From an uncultured Christensenella sp. (GTDB taxonomy: Bacteria; Bacillota; Clostridia; Christensenellales; UBA1242): a DNA stretch of 19,268 nucleotides. Shown in pieces: positions 12,973 through 19,268 of the stretch. Below the pieces are notes generated by a model. It ran no database searches, was not told the DNA's origin, and was given only the letters and a program-made list of their open reading frames with translations. Position numbers and translations under genes: made by a program. Where the stretch lies: NCBI GenBank assembly GCA_910584815.1, contig CAJUBT010000025.1:1-19268 (forward strand), in the 5' to 3' direction. Positions within the stretch are counted from its first letter, which is position 1. Each line of letters starts with the position of its first letter.

Positions 12973-13283
12973 CCTTCTAAAGTTTAAAAGACATAAAACT
13001 TAAAAGTGCTATATCAAATTATTTAACTTTAATATAGATAAAAAATTCCCACTATTTTTTGGTGGGATTTTTTTATATTCTAATTACTAAAAGTTAACAA
13101 TTTTTGAATTAAAAAAAATTTAAAAATATGTTAAATTTATTATTATAATTATTTAATTAAAAACAGTATAAAAAATATTTTATAATTTGCGTTTACTATA
13201 TTTACAACAAACTTAAAACATTATAAATATATTAAACTTGATATATCTAAAAAAATTAAACTTTAAAAACAATAAAATAATTT
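12973..13283. other. Intergenic region between convergent genes
   Basis: Contains the bidirectional terminator at 13047-13074. The remaining 200 bases toward the deacylase gene are AT-rich without recognisable open frames or other strong hairpins. Confidence 0.5.
13040..13074. terminator. Bidirectional intrinsic terminator
   Basis: TCCCAC (13047-13052) pairs with GTGGGA (13062-13067) around a 9-base loop, with outer A-T pairs, followed by seven T (13068-13074). Six A at 13040-13045 give a T run on the minus strand. It ends the ATP-grasp transcript (about 75 bases after its stop) and can also stop minus-strand transcripts from the deacylase operon. Confidence 0.85.
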
Positions 13284-14228
13284 TTAATTGTTAATGCTAT
13301 ATTCCTTTATATCTTTTTCTTCTATTATTTGCACTAATTGGTCACATTCCTTGCAGATATGCGTTTTATTAAATCTAAACACAATACCATTATATTTCGA
13401 AGTTATATTTATAGTTTCATTTAATAAATTAGAAACAACAACACTGCATAAATTTTCACCAACAACAACCCTACTTCCTATAGGTTTTAAATAATTTACA
13501 ATTCCACTATTTTCACTTCTAACAGTTTTTAAATTTGTGAAATATTTAAAACTTTTATTAAGTTTAATTTTATCTTTTATAACATTAAAATAAGCCAACA
13601 AATTTTTAATTCCATTATAAACTTTTGTTATATTCTTTTCATTATAACTGTCGTGAGAGCCACATTCAATAACAAAATTAGGCACATTGTTTTTATAAAG
13701 TTGAACATCAAAAGTGTTTAAATAACTATCTGTTGGCTCGCACAAATAGTTATAATTTAAATTCAAAACATTAACATAACTTGCATAATTTAAAGTAGAA
13801 AAAATTACATATGGTTCACTTTCCATTGCTGTATGCAAATCTATTGCAAAATCGGCTTTCTTTGCTTCGTTTAATAAAGCATTTGCTATTTTACAATTAA
13901 TATCACTCTCATCTTTTAAACCAAAATAACGATTAAAATCTTTACCATTTGCTAAATTAAATTTACCAAAAGTGTAGCAATATGCTTGTTGTTGCCAAGC
14001 AAGAGGGTTAGCAAAAGGAATAAAAATCACCTTTCCAACATTAATGTTTGTTTTTAAATAATCAAACAACTTTTTAATAATTGGCAAAGTTATTTCTCCT
14101 CCGTGAATGCCTCCCTGAATATAAATTGTTTTACCTTCTTTTTCACTATCAATAACATACTTTATTAAATCAATTTCTTGTCCAGTTACAGCAACACCAA
14201 CTTTAACAATTTCCTTATAAGCTTTCAA
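13284..14228 (-). CDS. Succinylglutamate desuccinylase/aspartoacylase (M14-like) family protein
   Basis: 314 residues. This zinc-dependent family removes acyl groups from N-acyl amino acids. Zinc and catalytic elements are in order: QGGIHGGE (38-45; ligands H42 and E45), FANPLAWQ (72-79), DFNRYF (97-102, the usual D-x-NR substrate motif), IDLHT (129-133; ligand H132) and FVIECGS (185-191, catalytic E188). The C-terminal 90 residues form the usual beta domain (SGIVNYLKPIGSRVVVGENL). The start codon is TTG at 14228: an in-frame TAA lies directly before it, the next Met is far downstream, and AAGGAAAGGG ends nine bases before it. It lies 61 bases after the DUF1015 gene on the same strand, probably in the same operon. 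The substrate is unknown. Confidence 0.88.
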   Translation of the reverse strand: MKAYKEIVKVGVAVTGQEIDLIKYVIDSEKEGKTIYIQGGIHGGEITLPIIKKLFDYLKTNINVGKVIFIPFANPLAWQQQAYCYTFGKFNLANGKDFNRYFGLKDESDINCKIANALLNEAKKADFAIDLHTAMESEPYVIFSTLNYASYVNVLNLNYNYLCEPTDSYLNTFDVQLYKNNVPNFVIECGSHDSYNEKNITKVYNGIKNLLAYFNVIKDKIKLNKSFKYFTNLKTVRSENSGIVNYLKPIGSRVVVGENLCSVVVSNLLNETINITSKYNGIVFRFNKTHICKECDQLVQIIEEKDIKEYSINN

Positions 14229-14289
14229 TTATTTTTTCCCTTTCCTTTTGTATCTATTCTTTAATTTTGTTTTAAAAGTTATTTTTAAC

Positions 14290-15510
14290 CTAAAACAATT
14301 TTCTACATTCTAAATAATATCTTTTATCTAGTGAAGTGCCAATGGAAAATGTCTTTCTAGGAAATAGTTTCTTATGTGAAATTACTTTAAAAATATCTTC
14401 TTTCACTATAGGGGCAAACAAAATGCCAAAAGTATTTTTTTGCTTACACATATCTTTAAGTTTATCGGCTTCGTGTATGTAATCTATTTCTCCACCATTT
14501 TTGATTGTATAGGCATCTAAAAACTGTTGAATTTTTTCAACTACCAGCTCATTTTCTTTTAGTTTAATTGCCATATCATATTCTAGCCCATTATAAACTA
14601 TTTGCACTATTGTTTTTAACTTTGAATTTTCATTTAAAGCGGCTAATTCCTTTTTCATAGTTTCAAATAAATGTTCACAATTAACACCTTTTAACACTCT
14701 ATGAATTGGTTCTATATCTATAGCTTCATCATAAACATTTACAACCTCTGCTAAAGCATACCTTTTTGGAGAATTTAAATAATTCAAATCTGTTGCCTTA
14801 ACCTCTTCATAAACACGCTTTGCAGCAACTAAAGAATGGTTACCATCGGCAACAACAATTCCTGTTTCTCTCTTTAAAATAAGTTCATTCATTTTGTTTT
14901 CTATTACTTTAATTTGTTCAGCATTTAATAAAAAACCCCTAATTTTGCCACCATCCATATTTAAATCAAAATCGTATATAATTTGTTCAGGTTTTAAATT
15001 ATTATGCAAAGGTTCAATTATTTCTTTATTTTTATCATCACAAAACAATAAAATATGTGGAAGGTCTAAACTTGCATTTTTACGGATTTTTATTCTTGTT
15101 GGAACTCTACTTTCAACTATCTGTTCCGATGGCTTAATTTTTGCGTTATCTAACATATTTATGGAATAATTCTCCAAATCTATTTTACCAACAATACCTT
15201 TCCTAATTTTTCCATTAGATAAACTTCTTTCAACATAAATCAAGCTGTTTTTAAATTCTTGTAAGTTCCCAGAATTTAAAACCTTAATCATATTTTCATT
15301 AGCTCTAGCAATTAAATTTTCAACATCGTTTTGCAAAAAAGCCTCTGGCACAATTAAATTTAGTGTTGAAAGTTTTTCTCCAACCAAGTCTCTTAGTTTA
15401 TTCCAATAATCTTTATCTGAGGTGTGTTGGTCGCACGCAACAACACTCCAAGCCTCCATATTAACATTTTTAGGCATTAATATATCTGCTGCACTAAATA
15501 TTTTATCCAT
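14290..15510 (-). CDS. DUF1015 family protein
   Basis: 406 residues matching the length and landmarks of DUF1015: an N-terminal FSAADILMPKNVNMEAWSVV with ACDQHTS (25-31), the central segment ESRVPTRIKIRKNASLDLPH (133-152), IIYDFDLNMDGGKIRGFLLN, and the strongly conserved VVADGNHSLVAAKRVYEE (219-236). The family is soluble and has no established biochemical function; in other Clostridia it is often seen near serine biosynthesis genes (serA/serC), which is background knowledge and not visible here. AGGGTGAG lies at the correct distance upstream of the ATG. It is the first gene of a likely two-gene unit with the M14-type deacylase. Function remains unknown. Confidence 0.88.
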   Translation of the reverse strand: MDKIFSAADILMPKNVNMEAWSVVACDQHTSDKDYWNKLRDLVGEKLSTLNLIVPEAFLQNDVENLIARANENMIKVLNSGNLQEFKNSLIYVERSLSNGKIRKGIVGKIDLENYSINMLDNAKIKPSEQIVESRVPTRIKIRKNASLDLPHILLFCDDKNKEIIEPLHNNLKPEQIIYDFDLNMDGGKIRGFLLNAEQIKVIENKMNELILKRETGIVVADGNHSLVAAKRVYEEVKATDLNYLNSPKRYALAEVVNVYDEAIDIEPIHRVLKGVNCEHLFETMKKELAALNENSKLKTIVQIVYNGLEYDMAIKLKENELVVEKIQQFLDAYTIKNGGEIDYIHEADKLKDMCKQKNTFGILFAPIVKEDIFKVISHKKLFPRKTFSIGTSLDKRYYLECRKLF

Positions 15511-15652
15511 ACTTAACTCACCCTTTTTTAATCATAAAATTTTATATCTATTTATTATCAACTTTTTTTGTTTATAAAGTTCTAAAATCAATTAAAAATT
15601 CAGAAATATAACTAATATATCATTTTAGTTTTAACACATAAAAAGTTATTTT

Positions 15653-16171
15653 TTAACTATCTAAAATTGATTTCTTCCACACTAAAATTAGTTCATCGTC
15701 AGTTTTATACTTACTTCTATTTGCACTTGAAGGTGATGGCAAATTAATAATACTAACATTCAGTTTTTTTAAATAACCACCAAAGTTTTTTATAAATTCA
15801 TTGTATGCTTTTTTTGATGTTATAAAAACTTTATTTATTTTTGTATTCTCTATCAGTTTAGGAATATTGTTGAATTGTTGATCTATAATATTGCTATCAA
15901 GTGAACTATTTGCTTTTTTCATTTCACAACTTTTATAAACATCAAATAAAGCAATTTTATGCTTATATAACAAATTTATTTTTTCCTCGTTATTTGCATT
16001 TAAAAAATCTTCATAAAAAATTGAAGATAAAATTTTCCAAAACCTATTTGTTGGGTTGGAATAATAAAAATTATTTTCTCTAGATTTTTTACTTGGCATA
16101 GAACCAAGAATTAACATTTCGCTATTTTCATTTAAAATTGGTTTAAAACAAAAAATGCTATTATTACTCAT
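15653..16171 (-). CDS. DNA-deoxyinosine glycosylase (UDG family 6-like)
   Basis: 172 residues of the uracil-DNA glycosylase superfamily. Motif 1 is MLILGSMPSKKSRENNFYYS (19-38) followed by NPTNRFWKIL, the form found in hypoxanthine-DNA glycosylases. IALFDVYKSCEMKKANSS fits the second conserved block (IALWDV...SCE). The C-terminal motif SIINLPSPSSANRSKYK corresponds to the LPSTSPAN block of the minor-groove reading loop. The enzyme would excise deoxyinosine formed by adenine deamination, starting base-excision repair. One residue of the usual LPSTSP order is changed (LPSPSS), a mild divergence. The ribosome binding site is weak (AGGTAAG, well upstream). It lies 42 bases after the GNAT gene on the same strand. 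Confidence 0.85.
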   Translation of the reverse strand: MSNNSIFCFKPILNENSEMLILGSMPSKKSRENNFYYSNPTNRFWKILSSIFYEDFLNANNEEKINLLYKHKIALFDVYKSCEMKKANSSLDSNIIDQQFNNIPKLIENTKINKVFITSKKAYNEFIKNFGGYLKKLNVSIINLPSPSSANRSKYKTDDELILVWKKSILDS

Positions 16172-16213
16172 ATCTAAATTTTAGCTTACCTAACCTTAAT
16201 TTCTAAATAAACA

Positions 16214-16690
16214 CTACTTCAATTCTTTTGAAAATAACAAACCACTTCCACCTTCATTCTTTTCAATTTCCTGAATATATTTAAAACCCTGTTTTTTATA
16301 AAAATCTGGCACTTGATCTGTCCAAACATACAAGGTTAAAAATCCCTCTTCCCTTATTATTTCTTCTGCATATTTAATAAGTTCTTTTCCATAACCCTTA
16401 TTTCTAAATTCTTCTAATATCATAACATCCGAAATCCAAGGATAGAATTGTGGATAATTAACAAGGTTTTCTATTTTAAAGGTACAAAACCCTATTAAAT
16501 TTAGTTCGTTAAACAAAGCAACACCAAATGGCAAACTTTTTTTAGTATATAAATTTTTAAATTTAAAAACAACATTTTCTCTATTTAATTTAGGGTTAAA
16601 CTTCACCCAATAATTATAATGAACATCTATTATTTTATTTAATAAATCATCATCCAATTCACTAAACTTTTTAATATGTAATTTTTCCAA
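16214..16690 (-). CDS. GNAT family N-acetyltransferase, TTG start
   Basis: 158 residues, a single GNAT domain. LNLIGFCTFKI (strand 4), WISDVMILEEFRNKGYGKEL (85-104) with the acetyl-CoA loop RNKGYG (96-101), and LYVWTDQVPDFYKKQGF near the end make the family clear. The substrate is unknown. The frame begins with TTG at 16690. An in-frame TAG lies two codons upstream and no ATG occurs early in the frame, while AAGGAA sits about 13 bases before the TTG, so TTG is the probable start. The last codons are 42 bases from the deoxyinosine glycosylase gene, suggesting a two-gene unit. Confidence 0.88.
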   Translation of the reverse strand: MEKLHIKKFSELDDDLLNKIIDVHYNYWVKFNPKLNRENVVFKFKNLYTKKSLPFGVALFNELNLIGFCTFKIENLVNYPQFYPWISDVMILEEFRNKGYGKELIKYAEEIIREEGFLTLYVWTDQVPDFYKKQGFKYIQEIEKNEGGSGLLFSKELK

Positions 16691-16835
16691 CTTCTAATAC
16701 ATTCCTTAAAAAATAAAATCACTAATTTTTAATTATAAATATAGTTTAAAAATTATAATTAAATTAAAACAATTTAAATTAAATATTAATTAAACTAAAA
16801 ACTATCTCGCAAACATTAAAGCCATAAACATAACT

Positions 16836-17675
16836 CTATTCAATTTTCTTTCGCATAACAACCACAACTGCATTTTCTAAATACTTATAGATTTCAGTTT
16901 TACCAATTTCCAATTGTTTTGGTGAAGATAAATAATCTATCACTTCAATAAAGTCGTGCCATTCCAATTTAAATCCAAGTTTTTCAAAAAATATGGTAAC
17001 ATCACTTTTATTTTTAAATCTCCAACTAACATTATTTCTATCTGTAATTTCAGTTAAATCCTTATTATAATTAACCGAAATATTTTTATTTTGATTTTCA
17101 ACAAACTTAGCAGGAGTTACATCACAAGTTATCCAACACCCGTTATTTTGGCTTATAATTTCATAAATATTTTTTGCTAAAATTTCTTTTTCTTCAAAAT
17201 TCAAATATCGCATAAAACCTTGATTTATAACAGCAATAGGTTTTTTAATGTCAAAAAAGTTTAATGCTTCATTTAAACTATTTTTATCAAGTGCATTACC
17301 TGAAACAAACTTCAAATTATTAGGAATTTCACTAAACTTTTTAATTAATTCCACTTTCAAATTTATCACCTGAGGCAAATCAAACTCAACATACCTTATG
17401 TTAGAATTTTTATTACACAAAGATAATCCCCTTGTTGTAAAACCACAAGCAATTTCTAAAATTTGCAAACACCCACTTTGTTTAAGCAATTCATCTATAA
17501 GTTTATATCTTGCTTCAAGTTCAATAGCAAGCATTTTATTTTTAAGTTTTTCAGGAAAGCCAACCTTGCTAAGTTCAGCAAACATTTCCCCTGAAAATTC
17601 AATATCTGTAAAAGTTAACGGATATTGTGTATGTAAAGCAGTTGGTATTATACTTTCAAAAGACTCAATATTCAT
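16836..17675 (-). CDS. SAM-dependent methyltransferase (leucine carboxyl methyltransferase-like)
   Basis: 279 residues. Motif I is LQILEIACGFTTRGLSL (70-86), where the E-x-x-x-G-x-x-x-x-G pattern binds S-adenosylmethionine. RYVEFDLPQVINLK (94-107) supplies the acidic residue for the ribose, as in the LCMT/PPM1-type (COG3315) O-methyltransferases. Downstream LKFVSGNALD (adenine contact) and PIAVINQGFMRYLNFEEKE (post-motif block) fit the fold. The substrate is unknown; some relatives act on carboxyl or hydroxyl groups of small molecules. There is no ribosome binding site before the ATG. Instead an extended -10 box TGCTATAAT ends six bases before it, so the mRNA probably starts at the ATG (leaderless). 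It is monocistronic as far as can be seen. Confidence 0.85.
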   Translation of the reverse strand: MNIESFESIIPTALHTQYPLTFTDIEFSGEMFAELSKVGFPEKLKNKMLAIELEARYKLIDELLKQSGCLQILEIACGFTTRGLSLCNKNSNIRYVEFDLPQVINLKVELIKKFSEIPNNLKFVSGNALDKNSLNEALNFFDIKKPIAVINQGFMRYLNFEEKEILAKNIYEIISQNNGCWITCDVTPAKFVENQNKNISVNYNKDLTEITDRNNVSWRFKNKSDVTIFFEKLGFKLEWHDFIEVIDYLSSPKQLEIGKTEIYKYLENAVVVVMRKKIE

Positions 17676-17681
17676 AAATTA

Positions 17682-17711
17682 ATTATAGCATAGTTTAAAA
17701 GTGCTAGTCCA
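17682..17711 (-). promoter_or_regulatory. Extended -10 promoter placed for a leaderless transcript
   Basis: On the minus strand TGC-TATAAT (17682-17690) is a perfect extended -10. Upstream, TGGACT (17706-17711) with 18 bases of spacing is a fair -35. The A of the methyltransferase ATG (17675) is the seventh base after the -10 hexamer, where transcription normally begins. Confidence 0.75.
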
Positions 17712-18269
17712 CTAAAAGAAGATTAACACTAAACTGCTAAATTAAAATAATAAAATATCACAAAAAACAACACTATTTTTTTAAGCTAAAAAAACTTATA
17801 TAAAATACATAAATAAAAATTAAATATAAACTTTAATAACACAACAATTAAATTCTATAAACAGCGTTATATTTCTATCAAAATTTTCTATTTTAATTCT
17901 TTATATGGTCATTAAGCCATAAAAAAGAAAAAACCTTAAATTTTTTTATAAATAAATTTAAAACTTTAATTCAACCCTTTAAACTAACAAATAAATTTAA
18001 AACTAATTCTTTATTTATAATTATTTTGCCTTATTCTAAATAATTAATATTAATCGTATTTATAAATAAAGACATTTTAATTTATCACTTATAATAAAAA
18101 TATTAGTAATATAATACAAAAAATACTTGCTTTATAAATGCAAGTATCTTTTTTATAATTTTTTAATTAACAAATTTAATTTAGTTTTTAAAAATCTCGT
18201 ATTACAAAAAAACATAAATAAAAACTAAACTCTTATTTAAAACATATATTTAACAAAAATTTACTAAAT
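17712..18269. other. AT-rich intergenic region with short repeats
   Basis: No open frame with a ribosome binding site. Contains a 15-base direct repeat AATAAATTTAAAACT (17951-17965 and 17990-18004) and a perfect 12-base inverted repeat CTTTATTTATAA (18009-18020) / TTATAAATAAAG (18060-18071) with the palindrome ATTAATATTAAT between. The terminator at 18117-18154 ends the SIMPL gene's transcript. No function was assigned to the repeats. Confidence 0.5.
18117..18154. terminator. Bidirectional intrinsic terminator after the SIMPL gene
   Basis: ATACTTGC (18123-18130) pairs perfectly with GCAAGTAT (18140-18147) around a 9-base loop. On the minus strand it is followed by a run of T (A at 18118-18123), about 120 bases after the SIMPL stop codon. 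The plus strand also has six T (18149-18154). Confidence 0.8.
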
Positions 18270-18920
18270 CTATGGCTTTGTAGTAAAAATGCAATGAATG
18301 GTTTTTTCTATAACAACATCGGCTGGTACAAAAGTAACCTTAATATCTTCTATTGTGCTACTTAACTTTACCATATCACGAGTTACGCCAAAGTTAGTAT
18401 TAGAAAAAACCTTTTCCTGAAATGAATCAAAACTTACACTCACGCATTCATCAATTTGTTTGCCTGATGCAATAGCAATTGCCTTTGCTTGATTTTCAGC
18501 ATTCTTATAAGCAAGTGCTAAAATTTCTTCTTTCGCACAATCTTCATCTTTTAAACCAAAGTTTATTTCATAATTTGGTGGAGTAGGAAATTTTGCTGTT
18601 CCTGATACTAAGCTTGCAATTAAATCTAAATCATAATCTAATTTTACAGAAATTGACTGAATAAACTTATATCCAGCATTTTCATATTTACGAAGAACTT
18701 CGTTGTATTCTTTGTTTTGTTGAACAATCATATTCTTGGTCTGAATATCATTTTTTTTAACTTTTAATTCTATTAAAAAATCTACAAATTTTCTAACACT
18801 TTGCAATCCACACTCTATCGCCTCATTTTGAGTTGGTTTAGTTGATATAAATTCAAAATCTAAATTCATTAAATTAGGGCTATACTCTCGTTTTGCTTTA
18901 CCTTCAACTTTAATTTCCAT
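18270..18920 (-). CDS. SIMPL domain-containing protein (DUF541)
   Basis: 216 residues from the ATG at 18920, chosen because a perfect AGGAGG lies nine bases upstream; an ATG 15 codons earlier has none. The start MEIKVEGKAKREYSPNLMNL (1-20) is the first SIMPL strand (VxGxGxxxxxPD). IELKVKKNDIQTKNMIVQQN (51-70) is the conserved (G)xxxxDIqTxxxxxxP block, KYENAGYKFIQSISVKL the (Y)xxxxxxxV region, and ALAYKNAENQAKAIAIASGK the (A)xxxArxrAealAxaaGxklG helix. Most SIMPL/DUF541 relatives are periplasmic or exported, whereas no signal peptide is visible here, so it is probably cytoplasmic. The family has no agreed biochemical function. The gene stands alone with its own promoter and terminator. Confidence 0.88.
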   Translation of the reverse strand: MEIKVEGKAKREYSPNLMNLDFEFISTKPTQNEAIECGLQSVRKFVDFLIELKVKKNDIQTKNMIVQQNKEYNEVLRKYENAGYKFIQSISVKLDYDLDLIASLVSGTAKFPTPPNYEINFGLKDEDCAKEEILALAYKNAENQAKAIAIASGKQIDECVSVSFDSFQEKVFSNTNFGVTRDMVKLSSTIEDIKVTFVPADVVIEKTIHCIFTTKP

Positions 18921-19004
18921 AATAAAACCTCCTATGCAAAAAATAATTATTTTATTATCATACATAAAATATTTTTAATAATACAAGTAATTTAATGTGT
19001 AAGT

Positions 19005-19033
19005 ATTATACACTTTCACTAACTTTTTTACAA
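19005..19033 (-). promoter_or_regulatory. Sigma-A promoter of the SIMPL gene
   Basis: On the minus strand TTGTAA (19028-19033), 17 bases, and a perfect TATAAT (19005-19010). Transcription should start near 18998, leaving a leader of about 78 bases before the ATG at 18920. Confidence 0.75.
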
Positions 19034-19268
19034 ACAAAATTAATATTCCTTTATTTTTCTACCACTAAATTTAAAGACCTCTTTTGTTCTCAACAAATAA
19101 ATAATATTTTTAATATAAAAATAAAATTTTATAATTTTCCAAAATTACCAATCCATTAGTACTTCTGCTAAATATATTTTGCAAGTTTCCAATTCAACCT
19201 TAAAAATTATGCTACATTTTCCTTTCATTCATTTGTAGTTAACACTCAATAGCAATTTAACACTATTG
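19034..19268. other. Non-coding right end of the window
   Basis: Stops interrupt all frames and no ribosome binding site with an open frame is seen. The last bases contain an inverted repeat CAATAG (19247-19252) / CTATTG (19263-19268) cut by the window edge, which might belong to a terminator or to a structure continuing outside. Confidence 0.4.

Noticed and set aside
408..18920. TGA-as-Trp genetic code, suggested by lack of TGA stops
   Set aside because: Trp codons in the read genes are TGG and full-length family members are obtained under the standard code.

Overview
The window is AT-rich DNA (roughly a quarter G+C by eye) with the standard bacterial code, clear AAGGAGG-type ribosome binding sites and sigma-A-like promoters. 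Proteins are rich in Lys, Asn and Ile. This, with a flavin reductase-rubredoxin fusion, MepA-type MATE pump, DUF1015 protein, deoxyinosine glycosylase and TfoX-like protein, points to an anaerobic low-G+C Bacillota (clostridial-type) chromosome, probably an uncultured lineage. No rRNA, tRNA, CRISPR array, insertion sequence or phage gene was seen.

Layout. 1-182: 5' part of a TfoX/Sxy-domain gene (minus). 408-2700 (minus): a cytidylate-kinase-like gene and a MATE efflux gene in an operon. A sigma-A promoter and a structured leader precede it, in which a two-hairpin kissing-loop fold and an intrinsic terminator are mutually exclusive; this is probably a riboswitch, possibly guanidine-IV (mepA motif). 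3109-3669: a TetR-family regulator with a palindrome at its own promoter. 3708-7677 (minus): two overlapping genes for a HAD phosphatase-UbiA phosphoribosyltransferase fusion and a GtrA-polytopic membrane protein fusion. Together they look like a module that makes and uses a polyprenyl-phosphate pentose; a G9 tract lies between the two domains of the first gene. 8086-9141: RluA-type pseudouridine synthase. 9449-10571 (minus): high-molecular-weight-rubredoxin-like flavoprotein and a GNAT acetyltransferase. 10906-12972: an orphan ATP-grasp enzyme behind a Phe-rich leader peptide, a pause hairpin, an antiterminator and a terminator. 13284-15510 (minus): M14-type deacylase and DUF1015 protein. 15653-16690 (minus): deoxyinosine glycosylase and a second GNAT. 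16836-17675 (minus): a methyltransferase that looks leaderless. 18270-18920 (minus): a SIMPL-domain protein.

The most notable parts are regulatory: two RNA-based attenuators of different kinds (2535-2658 and 11028-11206), a possible phase-variable G tract (7109-7117), and a start codon placed where transcription should begin (17675). All functional statements rest on motif recognition and reading of the sequence; no database or folding program was run.
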